A stretch of 64,000 nucleotides of DNA, taken from Acidimicrobiales bacterium. Its GTDB lineage: Bacteria > Actinomycetota > Acidimicrobiia > Acidimicrobiales > Aldehydirespiratoraceae. The notes under the pieces were generated by a model. The model had not been told where the DNA came from. It saw only the letters and a list, made by a program, of their open reading frames with translations, and made no database searches. How positions within the stretch are numbered: the first letter of the stretch is position 1; each line of letters starts with the position of its first letter. The translations under genes were made by a program, and so were the position numbers. Location of the stretch: NCBI GenBank assembly GCA_041394245.1, contig JAWKIR010000003.1, forward strand, positions 124,001 to 188,000, written 5' to 3'. Positions 34,601 through 45,601 of this stretch are shown here, piece by piece.

Positions 34601-35370
34601 GCGGAGGCCGACTCCGCGATCGACAGGAGACGGCGGAGCAGCGCTTCGGCGCCGGTGGGACCGTCGACGACGACGTCGGCACGCTGCCGCAGGGTCGGCG
34701 GCGCTTCGAGCGAGTCGACCGCCACCCGCAGCGTGGTGACCCCGCGTCGTGCGAGCTCGTCGAGTCCGTCGAACGCCGGAAGGTCGCCGAGATCGTCGCC
34801 GAAGTACGCCACCGGATCGAGATCCCCGGCCAGCTCGATCAGCGCGGTTCCCTTGTCGCGCGTGATCGGCGGATGGAGCTCGAACGATCGCTTGGCCGGC
34901 CGCTGCTCCATCCCGGTTCGTTCGGCCTGCTCGACGACCCACGCCAGCATGGGCGCAGCCAACGATTCGTCGTTGCGATAGTGCACCGTCAGGGAGAGTC
35001 CCTTGGCTTCCACCACGGCCGACCCGAATCGGGCGATCGCGTCCTCGATCAACTCCTGCACCGTCACTCGATACGACTCGGCTTCGGGCAACGTGTGGCG
35101 CACCCCCGCCCGTCGCCACTCGAGCCCGTAGAGCCCGACGATGTCGACCTCGATCGGCACCATCGCGTCGAGGTAGTCGACCGGACGACCCGAGATCACC
35201 GCGACGCGACCGAAGGCACCCCACAGGTCGACGAGCAGACGGTCGACGCCCTCGCGGATCACCGCGGCGTCGGGTTCCGGGGCGATGTCGGCGAGGACAC
35301 CGTCGAAATCGAGGAAGAGTCCTGCCCGATCCGGTGCCCACCCGAACGAGTCGAGTGGGTCCTGTGTCAC
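34597..35370 (-). CDS. otsB: trehalose-6-phosphate phosphatase OtsB (HAD family)
   Basis: A 257-residue HAD phosphatase that completes trehalose synthesis. Nucleophile Asp21 and Asp23 are in LFLDFDGVLADIAPEP, motif II is VISGRP, the cap region has VEAKGLSLTVHYR and motif III/IV DKGTALIEL then YFGDDLGD. It overlaps the upstream LytR_C gene by ATGA and is tail-to-tail with otsA. Confidence 0.92.
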   Translation of the reverse strand: MTQDPLDSFGWAPDRAGLFLDFDGVLADIAPEPDAAVIREGVDRLLVDLWGAFGRVAVISGRPVDYLDAMVPIEVDIVGLYGLEWRRAGVRHTLPEAESYRVTVQELIEDAIARFGSAVVEAKGLSLTVHYRNDESLAAPMLAWVVEQAERTGMEQRPAKRSFELHPPITRDKGTALIELAGDLDPVAYFGDDLGDLPAFDGLDELARRGVTTLRVAVDSLEAPPTLRQRADVVVDGPTGAEALLRRLLSIAESASA

Positions 35371-36023
35371 TTCAACGCGTTGTCGGTCCCGAGGACGACG
35401 ATGATGTCGGCGGCGGCGGTCTCGGCCGCCACACCGTTCTCGAGCGTCGCGGGGTCGTCGGGAGCGATGTCGAGCACGGTCGACGGACCCGAGAGCGCCT
35501 CGGCCACGACCTTCGCCTCATCGGCGAACCCGGTCACGAAGTAGACCTTCGAGTCGGTGAGGGGTGTCCCGGCCGCATTGCCGGCCGTCCAGACGTAGCC
35601 CAGCGCGCCGAGTGTCTCGCCTCGCGCCCCGGCCAAGCCGGCTTCACCGGTGCCGTTGAGCACCGCGACCTTGATGGTCGACGGATCGTCGAGAACGGCA
35701 GGTGTCGTGTCGGTCGGATCGGTCGAGTCGGTCGGATCGGTGCTGTCGGTCGGATCGGTCGAGTCGGTCGGATCCGTGCTGTCGGTCGGATCGGTGCTGT
35801 CGGTCGGATCGGTGCTGTCGGTCGTGCCGTTGCCGTCGGTCGAGTCGGTCGTGCCGGGTCCACCGACCGCAGCGTCGGAATCCCCGCCGTCGAAGCCCCA
35901 CGCGAGCAGTGCGAATCCGATGACGACCGCGATCGCGATCAGGATGCCGCCGCGTGCCGCGGCCGAACCGGCCGACTTCGCGAACGATCCGTCGGATGCG
36001 GCGTAACGCCCTGGTGAAGTCAT
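35367..36023 (-). CDS. LytR_C-domain membrane protein, VirR-like
   Basis: A 218-residue single-pass protein: cytosolic N-terminus, membrane helix about 27-43, an acidic Thr/Asp/Pro repeat (68-112) and a C-terminal LytR_C domain starting IKVAVLNGTGEAGLAG. The DUF3263-LytR_C pair is the arrangement of Rv0430-Rv0431 (virR) in M. tuberculosis, where VirR affects envelope integrity and vesicle release. It has no catalytic LytR-CpsA-Psr part. ATG 36023 shares a base with the DUF3263 stop. Confidence 0.85.
   Translation of the reverse strand: MTSPGRYAASDGSFAKSAGSAAARGGILIAIAVVIGFALLAWGFDGGDSDAAVGGPGTTDSTDGNGTTDSTDPTDSTDPTDSTDPTDSTDPTDSTDPTDSTDPTDTTPAVLDDPSTIKVAVLNGTGEAGLAGARGETLGALGYVWTAGNAAGTPLTDSKVYFVTGFADEAKVVAEALSGPSTVLDIAPDDPATLENGVAAETAAADIIVVLGTDNALK
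35688..35822 (-). repeat. about seven 18-bp repeats encoding TDSTDP
   Basis: The extracytoplasmic linker of the LytR_C protein is built of TDSTDP units with near-identical DNA. It is a spacer from membrane to LytR_C domain. Confidence 0.85.
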
Positions 36024-36283
36024 CAGCTGTGCTCCTCGCTGGTCGCGCCCACATGGTCGGCCCGTGATCGACGGCGCCGATCACGCATGCGCCGCAGCCG
36101 ACGGACCACGAGCGGATCGTGGGCCTCGGCTTCGGGTCGGTCGATGAGCTCGTTGAGCAGTTCGTAGTACCGCGTCGTCGACATCTCGAGCTGTTCGTTG
36201 ATCGCGGCTTCCTTCGGACCGGGCTCGGTCCACCACGATCGCTCGAAATCGAGCATTGCGCGTTCGCCCTCGTTGAGCTCCAT
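36023..36283 (-). CDS. DUF3263 family protein
   Basis: An 86-residue basic helical protein (NEGERAMLDFERSWWTEPGP, then INEQLEMSTTRYYELLNELI) typical of DUF3263, which looks like a helix-turn-helix DNA-binding protein. It precedes the LytR_C gene as in mycobacteria. ATG 36283 is the domain start; the upstream extension of the frame crosses the tRNA gene and is not coding. Confidence 0.88.
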   Translation of the reverse strand: MELNEGERAMLDFERSWWTEPGPKEAAINEQLEMSTTRYYELLNELIDRPEAEAHDPLVVRRLRRMRDRRRRSRADHVGATSEEHS

Positions 36284-36346
36284 CCGCACAGCCTTGCAGA
36301 TACTTGGGCATCGGTGGAGCCGGGCGCCCTCTAACCTGTCCTGCAC

Positions 36347-36422
36347 GCCCGAGTAGCTCAGTTGGTAGAGCAGCTGTCTTGTAAACAGCAGGTCGCAGGT
36401 TCGATCCCTGTCTCGGGCTCCA
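36347..36422 (+). tRNA. tRNA-Thr (anticodon TGT)
   Basis: A complete cloverleaf: acceptor GCCCGAG/CTCGGGC, D-arm around AGCTCAGTTGGTAGAGC, anticodon stem GCTGT/ACAGC with loop CTTGTAA (anticodon TGT at 36380-36382), T-arm CAGGTTCGATCCCTG. Discriminator T and an encoded CCA end at 36422. It reads ACA threonine codons. Confidence 0.97.
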
Positions 36423-36443
36423 GGCCACGGTCGCGGGCGTCGC

Positions 36444-37382
36444 TCACGGCGCCGGAGTGGCCCGTCGACGAGCCACCTCGAAGCAGGCGACCGCCGCTGC
36501 GGCCGACACGTTGAGCGAGTCGAGCACCCCGAGGAGAGGGATCGACGCGATGGTGTCGCAGCGCTCGCGCACGAGACGCGACAGTCCGGGTCCCTCGGCA
36601 CCGAGGACGAGCGCCACCGGCTCGTCGGCCACGGGAAGATCGTGAATGGCCCGATCGCCGCCGGCATCGAGCCCGACCGTCCAGACCCCCGCGTCCTTCA
36701 ACGTCTTCATCGCCGAGGGCAGGCCGGCGACCAGCGCCATCGGTAGGTGCTCCACCGCTCCGGCCGCCGCCTTGGCGACCGTGGGTGTGATGTGGGCGGC
36801 CCGGTGACGGGGCAAGACGATGCCCGTCACTCCGGCGCACTCGGCGGTGCGGAGGATCGCACCGAGGTTGCCCGGGTCGGTGATGCCGTCGAGGAGCAAC
36901 AGGAACGGTTTGGTGCCGTCGAACCCCGGGGTCAGCAGATCGTCGAGCGGCGTCGGTCGCAGTGGTTGGGCGAGCGCCATGACGCCCTGGCTCCCCTCGC
37001 TCCGGGTCATCGACTCGAACTTGGCGCGGCTGATCTCGGTGATGGTGACCTTGGCTTCGTCGGCCAGGTCGATGATCTCGTCGAGGATGGGGGCCGGGTC
37101 GAGGTCGCCGGCGAGGACCACCTCGCGGGTGCGCCTCGTGCCGGCGAGCAGGAGTTCGCGAACGGCGTGCCGGCCCTCGATCTGGTCACCACCGAGCGAA
37201 CCGTTCTTGCCCTGGGCGCCGTCGGCTTCACGCAGCGGGGTCGTGCCGCGCTGACCGTCGCGGCGGCCACCACCCTTCGGCCCGCTCCCTCCCCGCGGCG
37301 CGCGGGGTTGCCCCTTGCCCCGCCCGGTGGGCTTCGGGCCGCGTGGGCCACCCTTCGGGCCGCGTTTGGGTCCGCGACTCAT
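36444..37382 (-). CDS. rlmB: 23S rRNA 2'-O-methyltransferase RlmB-like (SpoU family)
   Basis: 312 residues: a basic Gly/Pro/Arg/Lys-rich N-terminal tail (about 1-65) that may bind RNA, a substrate-binding domain starting EGRHAVRELLLAG, and the knotted SpoU domain with motifs LDGITDPGNLGAILRTAE, LVLGAEGPGLS and LGVLDSLNVSAAAAV. It methylates the ribose of G2251 or a nearby rRNA/tRNA site. It overlaps ispF by ATGA. The mycobacterial order ispD-ispF-cysS-rlmB is kept except that cysS is missing. Confidence 0.9.
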   Translation of the reverse strand: MSRGPKRGPKGGPRGPKPTGRGKGQPRAPRGGSGPKGGGRRDGQRGTTPLREADGAQGKNGSLGGDQIEGRHAVRELLLAGTRRTREVVLAGDLDPAPILDEIIDLADEAKVTITEISRAKFESMTRSEGSQGVMALAQPLRPTPLDDLLTPGFDGTKPFLLLLDGITDPGNLGAILRTAECAGVTGIVLPRHRAAHITPTVAKAAAGAVEHLPMALVAGLPSAMKTLKDAGVWTVGLDAGGDRAIHDLPVADEPVALVLGAEGPGLSRLVRERCDTIASIPLLGVLDSLNVSAAAAVACFEVARRRATPAP

Positions 37383-37864
37383 CGCGCCACCAGCGCCACA
37401 GCCCACGCCACGATGCCCTCACCGCGACCCAAGGAGCCGACTCCTTCGCTTCGTCGGCCGGTCACGGTCACCGGCGCTCCTGCCGCTTCGGTCAAGTTCG
37501 ACTCCATCTGTGCTTTCACGGGGGCGATCTTCGGTCGATCGAGGACGACCGAACAGTCGATGTTGCCCGGCCGCCATCCTGCCTCGCGCACCGCCGCCGC
37601 AGCTCGACGGAGCAGCTCGATGCTGTCGGCGCCCGAGAGGGCCGGGTCGGTGTCGGGAAACATCTGGCCGATGTCGCCGAGTCCGGCGGCACCCAACAGT
37701 GCGTCGATGCAGGCATGAGCGACGACATCGGCGTCGCTGTGGCCGGCCAACCCGCGTTCGTCGGGGAATGCCACGCCGCCGAGCACGAGAAGCCGGTCGG
37801 GGTCGTCGCTTCGGGCGTGGACGTCGAAGCTCTGCCCGACCCGGAAGGGGATCGGCTCGGTCAT
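37379..37864 (-). CDS. ispF: 2-C-methyl-D-erythritol 2,4-cyclodiphosphate synthase
   Basis: A 161-residue MEP-pathway enzyme forming the cyclodiphosphate from CDP-ME2P. Zinc ligands lie in SFDVHARSDD and GHSDADVVAHACIDALLGA; GDIGQMFPDTDP follows. Normal trimeric IspF length. It overlaps ispD (ATGA) and rlmB (ATGA), forming one operon for isoprenoid precursors plus RNA methylation. Confidence 0.95.
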   Translation of the reverse strand: MTEPIPFRVGQSFDVHARSDDPDRLLVLGGVAFPDERGLAGHSDADVVAHACIDALLGAAGLGDIGQMFPDTDPALSGADSIELLRRAAAAVREAGWRPGNIDCSVVLDRPKIAPVKAQMESNLTEAAGAPVTVTGRRSEGVGSLGRGEGIVAWAVALVAR

Positions 37865-38526
37865 TCGTCGTCACCTCGCAACAGGACGGACGCGATGTCC
37901 ATGTCGAGCGGCGTGGTGAGTTTGATGTTGCGCCGGTCGCCGTCCACGACCACCACTGTGCCACCGTGGTTCTCCACAACGGTCACGTCATCGGTCGCTT
38001 CTTGGCCCGACGCATGGGCCCGGCGCAGCGCGTCGGCCGAGAATCCCTGGGGCGTCTGCACCGCGATCACGTCGTCGCGATCGACGACACCGCCGACCCG
38101 GCGGCGCAACGTGTCGGTCACCGGCACCACCGGGGCGACCGCATCGGCCCCGCTGCGCACGGCCGCGATCACCCGCTCGTAGACGGCATCGCTCGCCAGC
38201 GGACGGGCCGCGTCGTGGACCAGGATCACCGCGGCGTCGGTGGGAACCGCTGTCAATCCCCGACGCACCGACCCCGCCCGCGTGTCGGCGCCCGAGACCG
38301 AGTGGAACTCGACGCCGGCGGGCCCGGTCACCGCGACGACATCCGGCACCGGCTCGGACGGCGTGACCAGGACGATCCCGTCACTGTGGCGAGCGGCCGT
38401 CGCGATGGACCGGTCGACGACGCGAACCCCGTCGAGATCGAGGAACTGCTTGGGCCCACCGAAGCGGGTGCCCGACCCGGCGGCGACCACGACCGTCCAC
38501 ACCGACCCCGTCGTTCGGCCACTCAT
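37861..38526 (-). CDS. ispD: 2-C-methyl-D-erythritol 4-phosphate cytidylyltransferase
   Basis: A 221-residue enzyme making CDP-ME from MEP and CTP. The nucleotide loop is VVAAGSGTRFGGPKQFL (13-29), followed by VILVHDAARPLAS and VPVTDTLRR. It heads the ispD-ispF-rlmB operon. ATG 38526 is divergent from the Crp-type regulator, 54 nt away. Confidence 0.95.
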   Translation of the reverse strand: MSGRTTGSVWTVVVAAGSGTRFGGPKQFLDLDGVRVVDRSIATAARHSDGIVLVTPSEPVPDVVAVTGPAGVEFHSVSGADTRAGSVRRGLTAVPTDAAVILVHDAARPLASDAVYERVIAAVRSGADAVAPVVPVTDTLRRRVGGVVDRDDVIAVQTPQGFSADALRRAHASGQEATDDVTVVENHGGTVVVVDGDRRNIKLTTPLDMDIASVLLRGDDE

Positions 38527-38580
38527 CGGAACGACTTGGATGCACGGGGTGAGGTCACCTGTCTAGTGTGGTGCTCTCCC

Positions 38581-39240
38581 ATGCCTGACACCAGCACTCT
38601 CCGCGCCACGCTGCTCTTCGCCGATGTCGGCGAGGAGCACCTCACGACGATCGCCGAGGCCGCCTCCGAGCGCACGCTCCGGCGCGGCGACGTGCTGTTC
38701 ACCGAAGGCGAGGACCCCGACCACATCTACCTCGTCACGTCGGGACGCATCGCGATCGCCAACAAGTCGATCGACGGCCGCGAGTCGGTCGTCGCCTTGA
38801 TGGAAGCCGGTGACCTCTTCGGCGAGATGCCGCTGTTCGACGGCCTGGGCCGCTCGGCCGAAGCACGGGCGCTCGAGGCCTCGGGTGTCATCGAGATCCC
38901 CTACGCCCCGGTTCGGGCGCTCTACGAGAGCGAGCCGGCCGAACTCTGGAGCGTCGTCAAGCTCCTCGCCCAGCGGCTCCGGTCGATGGACGAGACATTG
39001 GCCGACAGTGTGTTCCTCGACGTCACCGGACGCACTGCGAAGCGCCTGCTCGAGCTGGCCGGCGACAACGACGAGTTCATGCTCCCGATCACGCAGGAGG
39101 AGCTGGCCGGCATGGTCGGCGCGAGCCGCGAACGCGTCAACAAGGCGATCGCTTCGTTCGTGAAGCTCGGGTGGCTCGACCAGAGTGATCGTCGCTACGT
39201 GATCACCAACCGCGAACAGCTGTCGATCCGCTCCCGCTAA
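38581..39240 (+). CDS. Crp/Fnr family transcriptional regulator
   Basis: A 219-residue regulator with an N-terminal cyclic-nucleotide-binding domain (GDLFGEMPLFDGLGRSAEARA is the phosphate-binding cassette, with the Arg that contacts cAMP in RSAEARA) and a C-terminal winged helix (ITQEELAGMVGASRERVNKAI). No cysteine cluster, so it is Crp- rather than Fnr-like, probably a GlxR/Crp-type global regulator. TAGTGT lies 11 nt before ATG 38581. Its stop overlaps the convergent dienelactone hydrolase stop at CTAA. Confidence 0.9.
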   Translation: MPDTSTLRATLLFADVGEEHLTTIAEAASERTLRRGDVLFTEGEDPDHIYLVTSGRIAIANKSIDGRESVVALMEAGDLFGEMPLFDGLGRSAEARALEASGVIEIPYAPVRALYESEPAELWSVVKLLAQRLRSMDETLADSVFLDVTGRTAKRLLELAGDNDEFMLPITQEELAGMVGASRERVNKAIASFVKLGWLDQSDRRYVITNREQLSIRSR

Positions 39241-39884
39241 CCCCAGAGCCAGGCGTCGACCCGGCGCCACGCGTCGGCGGCGTCGTCGGCGCGATGGGCC
39301 GGCCGGCCGGGGTCGTGGACGAAGCCGTGATCGGCGCCTTCATAGGCGGCGATCGTCACCCCGGTCGCTGCGAGTGCGGTGACCTCCTCGGGCAACGTGT
39401 AGGGGTCGACCGTGCCGATCACCGCGAGCAGCGTCGATGCGTCACCCCGGGCGATGTGGGCGAGCGGCTCGTCCTGCCCGGCCCCCCGCCATCCCTCGGG
39501 CACGTGGATCATGCCGTAGAACGACGCGAGTCGAACGAAGCGACCGGTCGACACCGCCTTGTTGACGTACATCCCGCCCATGCAGAACCCGATGGCGCCC
39601 ACACGTGCGGCACCTGTCGCCTCGGCGGCGGCCACCATGTCGCCGAGTACGTCGGCATCGCGCAGGTCGGCGGCCGCGGCGAAGCGTCCCTGCAGGTCGA
39701 GCTCGCTGTGGCCGGGATACAGGTCGGGAGCGACGACGGTGCAGTCCCACTCGGCCGCCAGCCGGGCCACGAGGTCATCGAAGAGCGGACGCAGGCCCAT
39801 GATGTCGGGAACGACGACGAGTCCGCGTTCGCTCGACGTGCCGGCCGTCTCGGCCACCGTGCCGGTGGGAAGGGTGATGCGCAT
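39237..39884 (-). CDS. dienelactone hydrolase family protein
   Basis: A 215-residue alpha/beta hydrolase with cysteine nucleophile Cys101 in GFCMGGMYVN, the acid in GTVDPYTLP and histidine in GADHGFVHDP, the Cys-His-Asp triad of dienelactone hydrolases. Members open carboxymethylenebutenolide in aromatic degradation, but many paralogues have other ester or lactone substrates and no aromatic genes are nearby. GATGAT lies 6 nt before ATG. Confidence 0.85.
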   Translation of the reverse strand: MRITLPTGTVAETAGTSSERGLVVVPDIMGLRPLFDDLVARLAAEWDCTVVAPDLYPGHSELDLQGRFAAAADLRDADVLGDMVAAAEATGAARVGAIGFCMGGMYVNKAVSTGRFVRLASFYGMIHVPEGWRGAGQDEPLAHIARGDASTLLAVIGTVDPYTLPEEVTALAATGVTIAAYEGADHGFVHDPGRPAHRADDAADAWRRVDAWLWG

Positions 39885-39917
39885 GCACGCATCATCGCAC
39901 GCAGGCCGCGGACGCAG

Positions 39918-41273
39918 CTACGAAGGACCGACGTCGGCAAGCTGCACCGCGGCAGCGAGGGTCGGCGCCCGCAGGACTGCCAGTCCTTCGGGCGCCTCGC
40001 CGGTCGCGTGGGGGACGATGGCCCGACGGAACCCCATCCGCGCCGCCTCGTTCAGCCGGCGATTGATGTGGCTCACGTGGCGGAGCTCACCGCCGAGGCC
40101 GACCTCGCCGACCACGACCAGGTCGTCGGCCAGCGGATGACCGGTCAACGACGAGGCGACGGCGAGGGCGAGACCGGCATCGGCCCCCGGATCGACGATG
40201 CGGGCACCACCGACCGCGAGCGCGTAGACCTCCGCGTTCGACACCGGGAGCCCCACACGTCGTTCGAGCACGGCGAGGAGCATGGCGAGGCGACCCTGAT
40301 CGAGGCCCTGGGCACTACGCCGTGGGGTGGCGAGCTGCGACGGAGCGACGAGTGCCTGCACCTCGACGAGCAGCGGGCGGTTGCCGTCGACCGTCGGCAC
40401 CACGGCCGAGCCGGAGACGCCGGTCACGCGGTCGGCGAGGAAGAGGCCGCTCGGGTCATCGACCGGGGCGAGCCCCAGCTCGTCCATCTGGAGGAGGCCG
40501 ACCTCGGACGTGGGACCGAAGCGATGCTTGGATGCCCGCAGGAGACGCAGACCGTGCTGACGATCGCCATCGAACTCGAGCACGGTGTCGACCACGTGCT
40601 CGAGCACCCGGGGCCCGGCAAGGGTGCCTTCCTTCGTGACATGCCCCACCAGCAGCAAGGCGACGCCGCGACGCTTCGCCTCCTGGACCAGCTCGTGGGC
40701 GCACTCCCTGACCTGGGACACCGAACCCGGTGCCGACGACATGTCCGGGTTCACGAGGGTCTGTACCGAGTCGATCACCACGACCTCGGGCTTCACCTCA
40801 TCGAGATGACCGAGCACGTGGGGCAGGACGGTCTCACCGACCAGCCAGAGATCGTCGTGGAGCGCGCCCAGCCGATCGGCGCGGCTGCGCACCTGCGATG
40901 CCGACTCCTCGCCGGACACATAGAGCGCCCGCTGCCCGCCGGCGGCGACCGACCCGGCGAGCTGGAGCATCAGCGTCGACTTGCCGATCCCCGGCTCGCC
41001 CCCGACGAGGGTGACCGAGCCGGGGACGAGCCCACCACCGAGCACCCGATCGACCTCGGCGAGGCCCGTGGAGCGCAACAGCGACGACTCGTCGGCGACC
41101 TCGGCGATCGGCAGGGCGACACTGCTGCGACCGACGACGGGCGTGGTGGTGTCGCGCACATCCAACTCCTCGACGAGCGTGTTCCACTCCCCACACCCAT
41201 CGCATCTGCCCGCCCACTTGGGGGCGGCCGCGCCGCACGTGGTGCAGCGGTGAACCGTTCGAGTCCGTGCCAT
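39918..41273 (-). CDS. radA: DNA repair protein RadA
   Basis: A 451-residue branch-migration helicase-like protein: zinc finger CTTCGAAAPKWAGRCDGCG (11-29), RecA-like core with Walker A GGEPGIGKST, and a C-terminal Lon-like domain. The RadA-specific KNRFG motif appears as KHRFG (Asn to His). ATG 41273 follows TAGGGT (41280-41285) by 6 nt, leaderless. The radA-disA pairing of many actinobacteria is absent. Confidence 0.94.
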   Translation of the reverse strand: MARTRTVHRCTTCGAAAPKWAGRCDGCGEWNTLVEELDVRDTTTPVVGRSSVALPIAEVADESSLLRSTGLAEVDRVLGGGLVPGSVTLVGGEPGIGKSTLMLQLAGSVAAGGQRALYVSGEESASQVRSRADRLGALHDDLWLVGETVLPHVLGHLDEVKPEVVVIDSVQTLVNPDMSSAPGSVSQVRECAHELVQEAKRRGVALLLVGHVTKEGTLAGPRVLEHVVDTVLEFDGDRQHGLRLLRASKHRFGPTSEVGLLQMDELGLAPVDDPSGLFLADRVTGVSGSAVVPTVDGNRPLLVEVQALVAPSQLATPRRSAQGLDQGRLAMLLAVLERRVGLPVSNAEVYALAVGGARIVDPGADAGLALAVASSLTGHPLADDLVVVGEVGLGGELRHVSHINRRLNEAARMGFRRAIVPHATGEAPEGLAVLRAPTLAAAVQLADVGPS

Positions 41274-41323
41274 GGGGGCACCCTAGATGGCGGGTGTGAC
41301 AGTCGACGCGAGCGGGTCGACCG

Positions 41324-42790
41324 TCAGCCGTTGCGGCTGCGCAGCAGATCCTCGAAGCCGCGGACCACGGTGTGGGTCGTCTCGGGAGCGGCCTCGTTGC
41401 CGGCGACGAAGAGCCCGGTCGCCATGCCGAGCGCCTCGGCAGCATCGAGATGCTCAGGCACGTTCGAGAGATAGAAGCAGTCGAACAGATCGACCGACAT
41501 CGTGCGCCGGGTCGCCTCGAACAGCGCCGGTTCCGGCAGGATCGAGCCCACGTCGCCACTGACCATCCACGACGCGAGGGCATCGTCGAGGGCGGCCATG
41601 CGCCGCAGACGATCGCCCCACGCGCGGGGCTGGTTGCCGACTGCGGCCACCGGGAGTTGGCTGGCGCCCATGCGATCGAGGAACGGGTGCAGCCCCGGGA
41701 CCAGCCGGAACGACGACAGGTACCGTGTCTCGATCTCGTCGGCCACGGGGCCGAGGCCGACCTCGGCCCAGAACTCCTCGACCGAGAGCCGACCGAGCAC
41801 GAGCCGACGGTGCAGCTCGCGCACCCGACCGGCATCGACATCGGGCTGCTCGGCCGTGATCAGCGGCAAGAGCAGCCCCTCGAGCGGATCCGTCGGGCGG
41901 ACGACGACGCCGTGCACGTCGATCACCAGGAGGCGGAGCATGCGCCGCCGCGGACGGCTCGCCTCCTCGGCCCTGGTCGCCGCGTTCTGCTGACGGCGCC
42001 GTACGTCACGACGACGCCGACCCTTCGGCGTGCGCATCTTCGCGAGCGTGAACCCGGCGAGTCGGGACAACAGGATCGCCAGGAAGGACAGGAAGGCGAG
42101 CAGGGCGACGATCGCCCAGACCCGGGGCAAGATGTCGTCGGTCGAGGAACGGGCGTCGAGCTCGAGCGATTCGCTCACGCCGAACCGGGTCTCCCAGACG
42201 ACCGACTCCCCCTCCACCTGGCCGGTGTCGGACGCTTCCGAATCGGGAAGACGCACCCGCACGACGACGAGGTCGTCACCGTTGCGCTGCTCCGCGATCA
42301 GCGATTCTCGTGCGGCGACACCCACCGTCGGCGGCAGGAGGTCGTCGGCGAAGGAGGCGAGGTCGGGGTTGGGGTCGAGGGTGGCCGAGAACGCGTAGTC
42401 GGTCGTGGCCGGCCCGAGCCCGATGCGATCGAACGAGTGTGTGATCTCGAGGACCACGTCGTCGAAGAGCACGCCGTCGCCGGCGATCTCGGCCAGTACC
42501 GCCGGCAGGGCCTCGGCAGTGGCGAACGCCTTCGACAACGCAACGGTCATCGCCCCGGCCGCATCGATGTCGGGGCCGTCCACGGTCCATCCCGCCGATG
42601 CGAGGTCGTCGAAGCGGAGACCGTCGGGGGCATCGGGCAGCGCCTCGACCGCGGCGGCATCGGCCACCACGGTCACCGTGACGACGCCGGACCCGTCGTC
42701 GTCGACTGCGATGTCGATCGTGGTGTCGACCCGGCACGCGCTCGCGACGAGGACGAGGATCCCCAGGAGCAGCAGTTGAACCCGACGCAT
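41324..42790 (-). CDS. LppM-like lipoprotein fused to a degenerate HAD-like cytosolic domain
   Basis: 488 residues in one frame. Signal peptide with lipobox ASAC (Cys19), an extracytoplasmic beta-rich domain resembling LppM/DUF3153 (20-215), a membrane helix (about 223-246), a basic stretch and a HAD-type domain (285-486). HAD motif I is DVHGVV (Asp291, but His293 where the second Asp should be), motif II region AVGNQ lacks Ser/Thr and motif IV YLSNVPEHLDAAEALG has Asn for Asp, so catalysis is doubtful. An internal ATG at 41941 could make the HAD part alone. ATG 42790 follows TAGCGT by 7 nt. Confidence 0.75.
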   Translation of the reverse strand: MRRVQLLLLGILVLVASACRVDTTIDIAVDDDGSGVVTVTVVADAAAVEALPDAPDGLRFDDLASAGWTVDGPDIDAAGAMTVALSKAFATAEALPAVLAEIAGDGVLFDDVVLEITHSFDRIGLGPATTDYAFSATLDPNPDLASFADDLLPPTVGVAARESLIAEQRNGDDLVVVRVRLPDSEASDTGQVEGESVVWETRFGVSESLELDARSSTDDILPRVWAIVALLAFLSFLAILLSRLAGFTLAKMRTPKGRRRRDVRRRQQNAATRAEEASRPRRRMLRLLVIDVHGVVVRPTDPLEGLLLPLITAEQPDVDAGRVRELHRRLVLGRLSVEEFWAEVGLGPVADEIETRYLSSFRLVPGLHPFLDRMGASQLPVAAVGNQPRAWGDRLRRMAALDDALASWMVSGDVGSILPEPALFEATRRTMSVDLFDCFYLSNVPEHLDAAEALGMATGLFVAGNEAAPETTHTVVRGFEDLLRSRNG

Positions 42791-42879
42791 TGAGACGACG
42801 CTAGACGCCAGAAGCCGGACGCGGTTGCCAGGACCGCGCGGGGCCCCGGATCCGTTGATGATCGAGCGATACCGAGGTG

Positions 42880-45438
<2,559 letters not shown>

Positions 45439-45473
45439 CGGTATTTGCCTCCCAGGTCTGGGTCGTTCAGGAG

Positions 45474-45479
45474 AGTGTA
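45474..45479 (-). promoter_or_regulatory. -10 element TACACT for clpC
   Basis: GATACACT on the minus strand, 36 nt before the clpC ATG; GTTCGC 16 nt upstream is a weak -35 candidate. No full ClgR site is evident. Confidence 0.45.
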
Positions 45480-45589
45480 TCGGTGTGATCCGGCCGCGAA
45501 CGGTCGAATCGGGCAACTCCTGTCGGTCCCATCGGCAGACGGGGGGCGACTGTGAACCCCTCGGGTGCGCCGTACTGCCTGTTTTCACG

Positions 45590-45595
45590 TAGCCT
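45590..45595 (+). promoter_or_regulatory. -10 element TAGCCT for the polyprenyl synthase, leaderless
   Basis: TAGCCT ends exactly 6 nt before GTG 45602, so transcription should begin at or next to the start codon. There is no Shine-Dalgarno sequence. Confidence 0.55.
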
Positions 45596-45601
45596 CACGG
45601 C

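Noticed and set aside
36081..36428. Minus-strand frame across the tRNA gene
   Set aside because: Runs through a complete tRNA-Thr; the DUF3263 gene in a neighbouring frame explains the coding signal.
38549..38562. GGTGA-GG-TCACC as a Crp site before the Crp-type gene
   Set aside because: The arms look like half-sites but the spacer is 2 nt, not the 6 nt of TGTGA-N6-TCACA.
45439..45500. ClgR operator at clpC
   Set aside because: GTTCGC is present but the partner GCG half is not at the right spacing.
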